Origin: an uncultured Acetatifactor sp.
Lineage (GTDB): Bacteria > Bacillota > Clostridia > Lachnospirales > Lachnospiraceae
NCBI GenBank assembly: GCA_910586515.1
Contig: CAJUGL010000017.1
Location: 1-57,407 of the forward strand
Length of the DNA: 57,407 nucleotides
Direction: 5' to 3'
Part shown: positions 30,989 to 39,489 of the stretch, in pieces
How the letters are laid out: every line of letters starts with the position of its first letter
How positions within the stretch are numbered: the first letter of the stretch is position 1
Made by a program: the position numbers and the translations under genes
Notes under the pieces: generated by a model
The model's input: the letters and a program-made list of their open reading frames with translations, nothing else
Databases searched by the model: none
What the model was told of the DNA's origin: nothing

Positions 30989-32880
30989 GTAAGGCAGATA
31001 AAAAGGCGGCAAAACAGCAGGCCCAGGAAGCATCTGCAGCGGCAAAAGCAGGGGCAGCGTCAAAGCAGATGAAACGGGCCATTGTTTACTTGGCAAAAGA
31101 ATCTCCGGGCATCTTCCCGCTGGCATTGCTGCAGGCAGTGATGGAGGCTGCCTATCCCTACATCGGCATCCTGCTTTCCGCCGGGATTCTCACGGAACTG
31201 GCGGACCCGGGCAGAAGCATGTCCCATTTGTTCCGGATGGCGCTGTTGCTGGTGGGACTGAACTTCCTGGGCAGAAGAATGATGGATTTCGGGGGGCAGC
31301 TTCTGGACGTGCTGCAGTATACAGTGCTGAAACACATTGAGAGGGCGGTGGCGGAGAAAGCCTGGAAGATGGACTACGCCATGAGCGCGGACCCCAAGAT
31401 TAACGAGACAAAGCAGAGGATTACCAGATGGCATTACAGCAGGGGCGTTCTGGCTTTGGTGGGACAGGTGAGAGGGGTGTTCCAGGCCCTGGTGACCATC
31501 GGCATTTCCATTGCCCTGGTGGCGGAATTTTTCCGGGCAAAGGCAGTGGGGGAGGACCGGACAGCCGCTCTTCTGAATCACTGGGCAGTGTCTGTGCTGT
31601 TTCTCGTATTGCTGTCTTTTTCCATTATTTACAGCATTTACACGTCTTTTCGTATACAAAAATACTATTTTAAAACAAACGAAACATCGGAAAAACCCAT
31701 AAACCGGATGATGTACCTGATGGACAGCTGTTTTAGCAAGTATCGGAACGGGAAAGATATCCGCATGTTTCATGCAAAGGAACAGATCTCCGGGAAGCTT
31801 CAGGCACTGGGCGGGGAATATCTCCGGGAGATCGAGCCTGCTTTTCGCTATGAAAGAAGGAAAACTTTTTACTCCATCCTGATTTCCAGATGCTTTGACC
31901 TGCTTGTGTATCTGTTTGTGGGGGCAAAGGCCATATTCGGAGCCTTCGATGTGGGCAGCATTCTGAAATATACAGGGATGGTGACTCAATTGGGAGACGG
32001 CGTCACCAGACTCTGCGATACTGTCAGGGATTTTCTGCAGAACCTGGAGTATGTGGAGGTGTATTTCCGGTATCTGGATATGCCCAATGCCACGGCGGAG
32101 GGAACCCTGCCGGTAACACAGGAAATCCGGGACAACTACGAATTCGAATTCCGGAACGTGACCTTTGCCTATCCGGGAGCTCCGGGTCCCAGTCTCTCCG
32201 GCATCAGCTGCCGCTTCCGCAAGGGAGAGAAGATTGCCATTGTGGGCCGCAACGGCTCCGGCAAGACCACCTTTATCAAGCTTCTGTGCAGACTCTGTGA
32301 CCCCCAGGAGGGGGAGATTCTGCTCAACGGCGTGGATATCCGGAAATATCAGTACCAGGAATATCTGTCCTTCTTTTCCACGGTATTCCAGGATTACCAG
32401 ATCTTTGACTTTAAACTGGGAGAAAATGTGGCGGCGGAGAGCGAATATGACGGAGAGCGGGTAAAGGAAGCCCTGGAAAACGCAGGTTTTGGAGAGCGGC
32501 TGCGCACTTTGGCGGACGGATTGGACACGCAGCTGTTCAAGCGGTTTTCCGAGGATGGGGTGGAGCTGTCCGGCGGGGAGTCCCAGAAGGTGGCCATTGC
32601 CCGGTGCCTGTACAAGGATGCGCCCTATGTGGTATTGGATGAACCCACTGCGGCTCTGGACCCGGTGGCGGAGGCGGATATCTACCAGAGGATGAACCGC
32701 TTTACCAGGGACAAAGGCGCAATTTATATTTCCCACAGGCTTTCCAGTTGTCATTTCTGTCACAGGATACTGGTTTTCGAGGAGGGCAGGATTGCGGAAC
32801 AGGGCAGCCATGAGGAGCTTCTGGCGGCAAAGGGGCTTTACCGGAGGCTGTGGGACGCCCAGGCGCAGTATTATGCGTAG
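30985..32880 (+). CDS. ABC exporter half-transporter 2
   Basis: 631 residues. A Lys/Ala/Gln-rich tail (about 1-35) is followed by six membrane segments and an ATPase domain with Walker A GRNGSGKTT near residue 420, Q loop TVFQDYQIF, signature ELSGGESQK near 527, Walker B YVVLDEPTAALD and switch His in YISHRLSS. Both nucleotide sites of the predicted heterodimer are therefore intact. The start (ATGA) overlaps the stop of half-transporter 1. The stop codon falls in a TTATGCGTAGGGGCGGACCG stretch that looks like a degenerate family-2 repeat, and jetA starts 47 bases later. Confidence 0.85.
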   Translation: MSKADKKAAKQQAQEASAAAKAGAASKQMKRAIVYLAKESPGIFPLALLQAVMEAAYPYIGILLSAGILTELADPGRSMSHLFRMALLLVGLNFLGRRMMDFGGQLLDVLQYTVLKHIERAVAEKAWKMDYAMSADPKINETKQRITRWHYSRGVLALVGQVRGVFQALVTIGISIALVAEFFRAKAVGEDRTAALLNHWAVSVLFLVLLSFSIIYSIYTSFRIQKYYFKTNETSEKPINRMMYLMDSCFSKYRNGKDIRMFHAKEQISGKLQALGGEYLREIEPAFRYERRKTFYSILISRCFDLLVYLFVGAKAIFGAFDVGSILKYTGMVTQLGDGVTRLCDTVRDFLQNLEYVEVYFRYLDMPNATAEGTLPVTQEIRDNYEFEFRNVTFAYPGAPGPSLSGISCRFRKGEKIAIVGRNGSGKTTFIKLLCRLCDPQEGEILLNGVDIRKYQYQEYLSFFSTVFQDYQIFDFKLGENVAAESEYDGERVKEALENAGFGERLRTLADGLDTQLFKRFSEDGVELSGGESQKVAIARCLYKDAPYVVLDEPTAALDPVAEADIYQRMNRFTRDKGAIYISHRLSSCHFCHRILVFEEGRIAEQGSHEELLAAKGLYRRLWDAQAQYYA

Positions 32881-32927
32881 GGGCGGACCGGAAGAAATAT
32901 TTTGCTAATAAGTGAGGGGAAGCAGGA

Positions 32928-34310
32928 ATGTTTCAGATTCTCTCGGAGAATTTTTTCGTGCCGTTGGCGTCGCCGAATAAAACAATATATTGGGAATGTC
33001 TGGTCAAGCTGTTTTCGGTTATGAGCAATCAGCTTTCTTTTGGTGTGGAAAGAGATATCCTGGTGCAGGAGCTGCAGTATTATTTCGAACAGGAGCAGGC
33101 AGCGGCCATTGAGGATGAGAGTTTTGACGGAAAGAACAGCCGGGACAAGGCCAACTGGATGCTGCGGAGACTGGAGTATTACGGATGGATTGAAATCGAG
33201 ACGGATAAAAGTTATGTACAGAGGGCAAGTTTCCGGGAATATGCGGTAAAGATTCTGAAAACACTTCTGGAGATTGAGGAAGGAAAACAGATCGAGTATC
33301 AGGGTTATATTTATACCATCTACAGCCTGGTGCGGAGCAGCACAGACAACCCGGGCATTGTGCTTCTCTCTATACTGGAGAATACGGATATGCTGATTAC
33401 GGGACTGAAAAATCTGAATTCCGGAATCAAGCGCTATATTGACGAGCTTACAAAGTACAGAACTCCGGCGGAAATCATGGACGTGCTTTTTAACGACTAT
33501 ATCGAGAATATCGTGGACAAGGCATATCACCGCCTTTTGACATCCGATAATGTGTCCAAATTCCGACCGGAAATTGTGGAGCGTCTGGAGAGCAAGAGCC
33601 GCAGCAGAGCCTATATTGCGAAGACCGGGGCGGAACTGGCGGACATCCGCGAGATTCCCATGGAGCAGGCGGAAGAAATGGTATATCAATATATTCATCA
33701 AATTATTGACGCTTTTCAGAATATGGATGACATCCTGGCGGAAATCAATCAGAAAAATACCCAGTATCAGAAAGCAGCCATTAACCGGGCCAAGTTCTAT
33801 CTCATCGGAGGAGAGGATGTGAGGGGACAGCTGAAGGAAATTCTGTCGGAGGTAAATGAGAAAATCAATGAGGAAGACATGGAACTGGGGGGAATCTACC
33901 GAATATCCTTTCTGGACGAACTGATCAGAATCTACAGCAGCAGCGTATTGGACGAAAAATCCCTCCATGTGCCCATTGAAGGGAAAAAAGAGTTTAAACC
34001 TGTAGAATTGGCCGATGATCTGCCCAATGCCGCACTGCGGCAGGAAAAGCTGAAAAAGATGATGGAAAAAATGGAGCGGGTGCTGAATCCCCGGAAAATC
34101 AACCATTATGTCATGGAATGCCTGCAGGAGAGGGAGAGGATGATGGCCTCGGAATTGCCCCTTGCCGCAGCGGAGGATTTTGTCCGTCTGATTTATGTCC
34201 GGCTATATGGACAGAGGAAAAACATGAAGTACAGGATAGAGACAGCGGAAGATATTGTCATAAACGGATACCGTTTTCGCGATTTTGCAATTATCAGGAA
34301 AGTATCATAA
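32928..34310 (+). CDS. jetA: Wadjet subunit JetA (kleisin-like)
   Basis: 460 residues, recognised as the JetA family (formerly DUF5716) from its start MFQILSENFFVPLASPNKT, the N-terminal winged-helix-like part (LEYYGWIEIETD), the long helical middle (IVDKAYHRLLTSDNVSKFRP) and the C-terminal NHYVMECLQERERMMASELP. In Wadjet, JetA is the kleisin that bridges the JetC ATPase heads and binds JetB. AGGGGAAGCAGG precedes the ATG. It is the first gene of jetA-B-C-D, in the canonical order, and lies 47 bases behind the ABC pair, so the operon may begin further upstream. Confidence 0.85.
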   Translation: MFQILSENFFVPLASPNKTIYWECLVKLFSVMSNQLSFGVERDILVQELQYYFEQEQAAAIEDESFDGKNSRDKANWMLRRLEYYGWIEIETDKSYVQRASFREYAVKILKTLLEIEEGKQIEYQGYIYTIYSLVRSSTDNPGIVLLSILENTDMLITGLKNLNSGIKRYIDELTKYRTPAEIMDVLFNDYIENIVDKAYHRLLTSDNVSKFRPEIVERLESKSRSRAYIAKTGAELADIREIPMEQAEEMVYQYIHQIIDAFQNMDDILAEINQKNTQYQKAAINRAKFYLIGGEDVRGQLKEILSEVNEKINEEDMELGGIYRISFLDELIRIYSSSVLDEKSLHVPIEGKKEFKPVELADDLPNAALRQEKLKKMMEKMERVLNPRKINHYVMECLQERERMMASELPLAAAEDFVRLIYVRLYGQRKNMKYRIETAEDIVINGYRFRDFAIIRKVS

Positions 34311-34311
34311 A

Positions 34312-34345
34312 TCGGAACTGTTCAGACAGGACACTGAACTGTTGC
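34312..34345 (-). repeat. Palindromic repeat, imperfect short copy (family 1) between jetA and jetB
   Basis: Read on the - strand it is CAACAGTTCAGTGTCCTGTC followed by TGAACAGTTCC, an imperfect copy of the CGTAACAGTTCAGCGCCCTG motif at 53930 and 57329. GTTCAG/CTGAAC can form a stem with an 8-base loop. It occupies the only sizeable gap (118 bases) in the Wadjet operon. Confidence 0.55.
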
Positions 34346-34428
34346 CATAGATCAGAATTCCGTTATGACACAGGATAAAGCAGGATTTCGAGATTTTCGA
34401 GACAGAACAGGGGAAGGGGACTGGAGAG

Positions 34429-35043
34429 ATGGATTTTCTGGAAGGTATGCTGCAAAGGGATAAGGATGAATTTACGAGAATCTGCAACAGGCTGCTGGCA
34501 AACTGCTTTGTGTGCAGGAGAAATGAGACATCCAGGCGGGATTATTATTTTATCACGCAGCACAGGGAAAAGTTTTCCGGTTATCTGTCCGTACTGGGTT
34601 ACCGACTGGAGATCAATGAAGAATATGGTGTGGTGCAGCTGACGAACCCGCAGAATTATAACCGTTATCATATGAAGCTCTTTGAATCCATACTGCTGTT
34701 GATTCTGCGGATTTTGTATGATGAGAAAAAGAGGGAATTATCTGCCAGCGATGAGGTAATCATCAATATGGGAGATATTCATGAGAAGTTCTTAAGTCTG
34801 AAAATCCGGGAGAAAATAATGGACAAGACTACTCTGCGAAACGCCGTCAGCACCCTGCGCAGATTTCAGCTGGTGGAGGTCTTGGACAGAGAGCTGTCTA
34901 ATGAGGATTCCCGTCTGATTATATACGACTCAGTTCTCATGGCGGTGCGTGTGGAGGATATCAGGCAAGTATATGGAAAATTAGAAAATTATCGGAAGGG
35001 CGGCAGGGAAAATGAAGAAACTGACGAGAGTGAAGCTGATTAA
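34429..35043 (+). CDS. jetB: Wadjet subunit JetB (KITE-like, DUF4194)
   Basis: 204 residues. Two winged-helix-like halves are visible: FTRICNRLLANCFVCRRNET with YRLEINEEYGVVQL, and LFESILLLILRILYDEKKRE with LRNAVSTLRRFQLVEVLD. These match DUF4194/JetB, the KITE subunit that sits on the kleisin and assists DNA binding in the SMC-like complex. The C-terminus is Glu-rich (GGRENEETDESEAD). A GGGGACTGGAGAG stretch supports the ATG. Its last 32 bases overlap jetC in another frame, suggesting translational coupling. Confidence 0.85.
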   Translation: MDFLEGMLQRDKDEFTRICNRLLANCFVCRRNETSRRDYYFITQHREKFSGYLSVLGYRLEINEEYGVVQLTNPQNYNRYHMKLFESILLLILRILYDEKKRELSASDEVIINMGDIHEKFLSLKIREKIMDKTTLRNAVSTLRRFQLVEVLDRELSNEDSRLIIYDSVLMAVRVEDIRQVYGKLENYRKGGRENEETDESEAD

Positions 35044-38000
35044 CTGGCACAGGTTCACCAACGCGATGATTGACATGGAGAATTCTGTCCTGATTTCCGG
35101 GGAAAACGGGGCCGGCAAGTCTACGCTTCTGGATGCCATTCAGTTTGTGGTCACCTGTTCCGCCAACTATTTTAACAAGGCGGCCCATGAGAACGGCAAG
35201 CGAAAGCTGACGGGCTATATCCGCTGCAAGACAGGAAGGGAAAACAGGCCTTATGAACGGACCGGGGAGATAAGCGCCCATGTGGCGTTGGAGTTCTATG
35301 AGGAAAAGCGGCAGAAATATTTTATTGTGGGAGCAGTGGTGGATTCCGCGTCGGAGGGCCAGGAGAAGACTGTCCGGTATCTGATGGACGGTGAGCGTCT
35401 TGAGGATGAACTGTTCTTTCAGGGAAAGGTGCCCAAATCCATTTCCCAGTTTCGGGCAGGCAGCGGAAAGAAGATAAAAATCTGGTGCACCACGGAAAAA
35501 GACGCAAAACAGATGATCAAGAATCGGTTTGGCAGACTGGAGGATAAATTTTTCAGACTGATTCCCAAGGCAATGGCATTCCGGCCCATTGATGACATCA
35601 AGGATTTCGTCTATTCCTATGTATTGGACGAGAAGGAAGTGAACATAGAGATTCTGCGGGAGAATGTGAGAACCTATCAGGATCTGCAGCATACCCTGGA
35701 CAAGATAAAGCTGCGTATGGGAAGACTGGAGAAAATCGAGGGCTTCCACAGACAGGTGCAGGAAGGTGTTCAGAAGGACAGGATGTATGAATATTTTCTG
35801 GAGCGCATTGAGGGAGATCTTCTGGCAGAAGAAATTAAAAGACTGGAAGTTGAGATTGCTCATGAGGAGCTTCGCCTCGAGAGCTGGAACGGAGAGATCA
35901 GGCTGGCCGGTACGGAGAAGGAGGAGAAACAGGGAATCCGGGACCAGCTGTATGCGGAGCTTGCCAGCGATAAGGATTTCATGGCCAGGGATGAACAGAT
36001 GAAAAAACTGAAGATGCTGGAGGAGCGGCACAGCCGTCTTCTGCAGGAGCGGGACGAACTTATGAACCGTGTAGACAGAGCGAAGGCTCAGGTGAACTGT
36101 CTCCTGAAGGTGCCGGATGTGGAGGAATGCATCAGGGAATATTCCGTACAGTTGGGAGAACTGAAAAAAACGGGGAATGTCTCTGCATTTAAGGCTATCC
36201 TGCAGCAGGTCATTTCCTATAAAAATCAGATGAGCGGCCGGGTCTATAAAAAGCGTGCGGAACTGGATATCCGTATACGGGAATTGTCCGGGCAGAAGAA
36301 AGAATGGGAGTTAAAGATTGAGAATCTGAAGAAGAAGAAGCTTTCCTATCCGGAGGAGGTCACGGGGGTAATGCAGGCTATCCGGGAAGAATTCCTTCGG
36401 ATCGGCAGGATGCAGGAACCCAGGATTTTGTGTGAAATGCTTGAAATTACGGATGAAAGCTGGCGAAACGCCGTAGAAGGCTATCTCAATACGCAGCGTT
36501 TTTATATTTTGGTGGAGCCGGATAATTTCGATATTGCGCTGGGAACGTATGACAGGCTGCGCAGGGAAAAGCGGACTTACGGCGTGGGCCTGATCAATAC
36601 CCAGAACCTGGACGGATATGATACTGCCCCGGAAGGCTCTTTGGCTTCAGTGGTCACTTCCGGCAATAAGTATGCGAAGCGCTATATCAATATGGTTTTG
36701 GGAAAGGTTACCCTGTGCGGGCATTACAGCCAGTTAAAAAAGCATAAGACGGCCATTACCAGGGAATGTATGCGGTATCAGAATCATGTGGCAAGCGCCA
36801 TTAAGCCGTCTATCTTTGAGACGCCCTATATCGGCCAGAATGCCGTTCGTGTGCAGTTGGAGCAGGCGAAGGCAAAAAGCGCGGAACTGGAAGCGCAGTT
36901 AAAAGAGAAACAGAATATTCTCAGGAGTCTGGAGCAGCTTCAGGAACCCCTTTCCACCGAGACGGATACGGACATCAAATACCGGGTGGATGTGCTGACG
37001 GATCTGCAGGGTACACAGCAGGAAATGAAGAATTGCCGGGATAATATTGCCACCCTGGAGAGAAATTCCAATATGCTGATGAAACAGCTTCAGCTGCAGC
37101 AGTTGGAGAAGATTATCAATGAGAAGGAGAAACAGATTTCCGATCTGAACCGCAGCGTAGGACGGGCTGAGCAGAGCATTCGAAATGCAGAAGAGCGGAT
37201 GAGCGGAAAACAGGCCTTTCTGGCGAAGCAGCAGGGGATCTGCGCCGACTTTGCCGTCAGATACGAAACAGAGATCGTTCTCTGGAACCGTGATTACGAA
37301 AAACAGCTGAAGGATAAGAGCCGGGAACAGTTCAAGGACAATTTCGCCCGCAGGAGAAAGGCAAACCAGACTACCATAGCCAAGTGTACGGAGGCCATGA
37401 CGAACTCCATGACGGAATATAAGACTGCTCATGATTTCGGCGCGGCGGCAACACTGGAAGGTTATCCGGAATTTGAGGCGGAATACACGAAACTGAGAAA
37501 TTCCGAGCTGCTGAAGTATGAGGAGAAGGTGGAGAATGCGAGGCGGTCTGCAGAGGAGGAATTTCGGGAGCAGTTCCTGGCCAAGCTGCAGGAAAATATG
37601 AAAAATGCCCAGACAGAATTTCGGGAGCTGAACCGGGCGTTAAAGGATATCCGTTTCAGCAATGAAAGGTATGAGTTCCTGTTTATGCCCAGCAAAAGGT
37701 ATCGCCACTACTATGAGATGATCATGGACGATTTTAATGCCGTGCAGGGGGAATCCATTTTCAGCGGCCTGTTCCATGAAAACCACAAAGAGGTCATCGA
37801 CGAGTTGTTTGAGCGTTTGGCGCTGGACAATGAGAACAGCGCCAGAGCCCTTGATGAATTTACGGATTACAGAACCTATATGGATTATGATATCCGGATT
37901 CTTCACAGCGATGACAGCTATTCTCTGTACTCCAAGGTATGTGAGGAGAAAAGCGGAGGAGAGACTCAGACGCCGTTTTATGTGACGGTAGCAGCCTCCT

Positions 38001-38254
38001 TTGTGCAGCTGTACCGCAACGGTATCGGCGGGGAGGCCGTGGGTCTGGTGATGTTCGACGAAGCATTCAACAATATGGATGACGAGCGGATCGGCGGGGT
38101 ACTGGAATTCCTGCGCAGGCTTCCTCTGCAGATTCTGATCGCAGCGCCGCCGGATAAGATTCAATATATCAGTCCCTTTGTGGAGGAGACGCTTTTGATT
38201 ATGACCGATGAAAAGGTCAGCTTTGCGGAGAGATATTATAATGGCGCAGTATGA
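35012..38254 (+). CDS. jetC: Wadjet SMC-like ATPase JetC
   Basis: 1080 residues. Walker A is GENGAGKST at 30-38, right at the N-terminus as in SMC/MukB proteins. The middle (about 230-900) is mostly predicted coiled coil (LEVEIAHEELRLESWNGEI, LEQAKAKSAELEAQLKEKQN) with a central non-coil part near 460-620 that would be the hinge (EGYLNTQRFYILVEPDNF). The C-terminal head has the signature SGGETQTPF near residue 980 and Walker B GLVMFDEAFNNMDDERI near 1010-1025. In known Wadjet, JetABC extrudes DNA loops and recognises small closed circles. Overlaps jetB by 32 and jetD by 14 bases. Confidence 0.9.
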   Translation: MKKLTRVKLINWHRFTNAMIDMENSVLISGENGAGKSTLLDAIQFVVTCSANYFNKAAHENGKRKLTGYIRCKTGRENRPYERTGEISAHVALEFYEEKRQKYFIVGAVVDSASEGQEKTVRYLMDGERLEDELFFQGKVPKSISQFRAGSGKKIKIWCTTEKDAKQMIKNRFGRLEDKFFRLIPKAMAFRPIDDIKDFVYSYVLDEKEVNIEILRENVRTYQDLQHTLDKIKLRMGRLEKIEGFHRQVQEGVQKDRMYEYFLERIEGDLLAEEIKRLEVEIAHEELRLESWNGEIRLAGTEKEEKQGIRDQLYAELASDKDFMARDEQMKKLKMLEERHSRLLQERDELMNRVDRAKAQVNCLLKVPDVEECIREYSVQLGELKKTGNVSAFKAILQQVISYKNQMSGRVYKKRAELDIRIRELSGQKKEWELKIENLKKKKLSYPEEVTGVMQAIREEFLRIGRMQEPRILCEMLEITDESWRNAVEGYLNTQRFYILVEPDNFDIALGTYDRLRREKRTYGVGLINTQNLDGYDTAPEGSLASVVTSGNKYAKRYINMVLGKVTLCGHYSQLKKHKTAITRECMRYQNHVASAIKPSIFETPYIGQNAVRVQLEQAKAKSAELEAQLKEKQNILRSLEQLQEPLSTETDTDIKYRVDVLTDLQGTQQEMKNCRDNIATLERNSNMLMKQLQLQQLEKIINEKEKQISDLNRSVGRAEQSIRNAEERMSGKQAFLAKQQGICADFAVRYETEIVLWNRDYEKQLKDKSREQFKDNFARRRKANQTTIAKCTEAMTNSMTEYKTAHDFGAAATLEGYPEFEAEYTKLRNSELLKYEEKVENARRSAEEEFREQFLAKLQENMKNAQTEFRELNRALKDIRFSNERYEFLFMPSKRYRHYYEMIMDDFNAVQGESIFSGLFHENHKEVIDELFERLALDNENSARALDEFTDYRTYMDYDIRILHSDDSYSLYSKVCEEKSGGETQTPFYVTVAASFVQLYRNGIGGEAVGLVMFDEAFNNMDDERIGGVLEFLRRLPLQILIAAPPDKIQYISPFVEETLLIMTDEKVSFAERYYNGAV

Positions 38255-39449
38255 CAGATATGTGTTGAACAAGCTCCTGGATACGTACGAGTCCAGCCTG
38301 CTTTCCACGGGGGAAAACAGGAGAAATATTCATATCGAATTTCCTTTTACGCGAAAGACAATGGCGGCTTATTTTGACGAGAGTTCTTCGGAATACGAAC
38401 AAATTCATTTCTTTATGGAGAAACTTGCAGAAAAACAGCTCATTGAGATTTTCTGGAAGGGAAGGCGGGAAGGGCATATTATCACAAAGGTGCGGCTGAC
38501 TGCAGAAAAGTTGGAGGAAGCCTATGCTTACCTCAGCCGGGTGAAGCGTAAGGATATGGCATTCAATGTCAGGCAGCTGCTGGAGACCTATAGGGAACAA
38601 AGTCCCGGGCCGGTATGTCTGGCTTTTATCGAGTATTTGACCCAGCGGCTGCAGGAACACAAATCCGTGAAGGAATTCCTGGATTTGGAGGATATCGCTT
38701 CCGCAAAGCAGCTTCTGGACGCTGTCCGGGCCATAGAGGGAAATGACGGGCAGTTATATGTGAGGGAATTTTCTGTCCGTCACTTTCAGGATTCTAAGGC
38801 GTTTCAAAAGATGGAGGGCAGAATAGCCCATGTGTTCCGGAGATTCAGGGAAAACTGCGAAGGGGCGGACTTTGATGAGATACTGGCGGAATACGGAATC
38901 TACCATACGCCAAATTATGTCTATCTGAAGGGCAGGATTGCGATTATTGTGGGAGGAGAGAAAATCAACCTGGGCCTGTTCGGGCAGGGACTGGGAATTT
39001 CAGGAGAGGACATCGGCGGAATCCGTTTCTGCGGCGGAGAAAAGGTGAAGTATGTGATTACCATTGAAAATCTGACCACTTATTTTCGGTGGCAGGAGGA
39101 AGACAGTGTATTAGTCTATCTTGGGGGGTACCACAATGGGGTCCGCCGGGGACTGCTTGGAGAAATCTATGCCAGTTATCCGCAGGCAGTCTATTATCAT
39201 TTCGGGGATATTGACGCCGGAGGATTTGAGATTTACCGGGATCTGCGGGAGAAGACGGGAATTCCGTTCCGCATGTATCATATGGATCTGGAGACGCTGC
39301 GGTTATATAAGCCTTACGGAAAACGGCTGACGGAGAATGACAGGAAGCGGCTTCAGGGAATGCGGAATCGAACGGAACTGAAGGAGATAATTGATTATAT
39401 GCTGGAGCATGATGTGAAACTGGAGCAGGAGTGCGTGATCGCGCCATAG
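38241..39449 (+). CDS. jetD: Wadjet nuclease JetD (Toprim, DUF3322/DUF2220)
   Basis: 402 residues. The N-terminal half (KLLDTYESSLLSTGENRRN, IEIFWKGRREGHIITKV) is the DUF3322-like part; the C-terminal half is a Toprim domain with the glutamate in ITIENLTTYF and the DxD motif in HFGDIDAGGFEIY. JetD is related to topoisomerase VI/Spo11 and cuts the plasmid held by JetABC. The ATG at 38241 is chosen by GCGGAGAGA 8 bases upstream and by its MAQYDRYVLNKLL start; an ATG 11 codons earlier is open but its leader is unlike the family. All catalytic acidic residues are present, so the system should be active. Confidence 0.88.
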   Translation: MAQYDRYVLNKLLDTYESSLLSTGENRRNIHIEFPFTRKTMAAYFDESSSEYEQIHFFMEKLAEKQLIEIFWKGRREGHIITKVRLTAEKLEEAYAYLSRVKRKDMAFNVRQLLETYREQSPGPVCLAFIEYLTQRLQEHKSVKEFLDLEDIASAKQLLDAVRAIEGNDGQLYVREFSVRHFQDSKAFQKMEGRIAHVFRRFRENCEGADFDEILAEYGIYHTPNYVYLKGRIAIIVGGEKINLGLFGQGLGISGEDIGGIRFCGGEKVKYVITIENLTTYFRWQEEDSVLVYLGGYHNGVRRGLLGEIYASYPQAVYYHFGDIDAGGFEIYRDLREKTGIPFRMYHMDLETLRLYKPYGKRLTENDRKRLQGMRNRTELKEIIDYMLEHDVKLEQECVIAP

Positions 39450-39489
39450 TCATGCTGCCGTTGGCAGGAATGAGGGAGGAATATTTAGT

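Noticed and set aside
31060..32811. Open frame of 583 codons on the - strand opposite the second ABC gene
   Set aside because: Same reason; the + strand frame has all ABC motifs.
32871..34106. Open frame of 411 codons on the - strand opposite jetA
   Set aside because: No start signals and no protein-like motifs; jetA on the + strand is clearly the gene.
22882..39449. Integrated mobile element or prophage carrying the defence genes
   Set aside because: No integrase, att-like direct repeats, tRNA end or phage structural gene is visible at either side.
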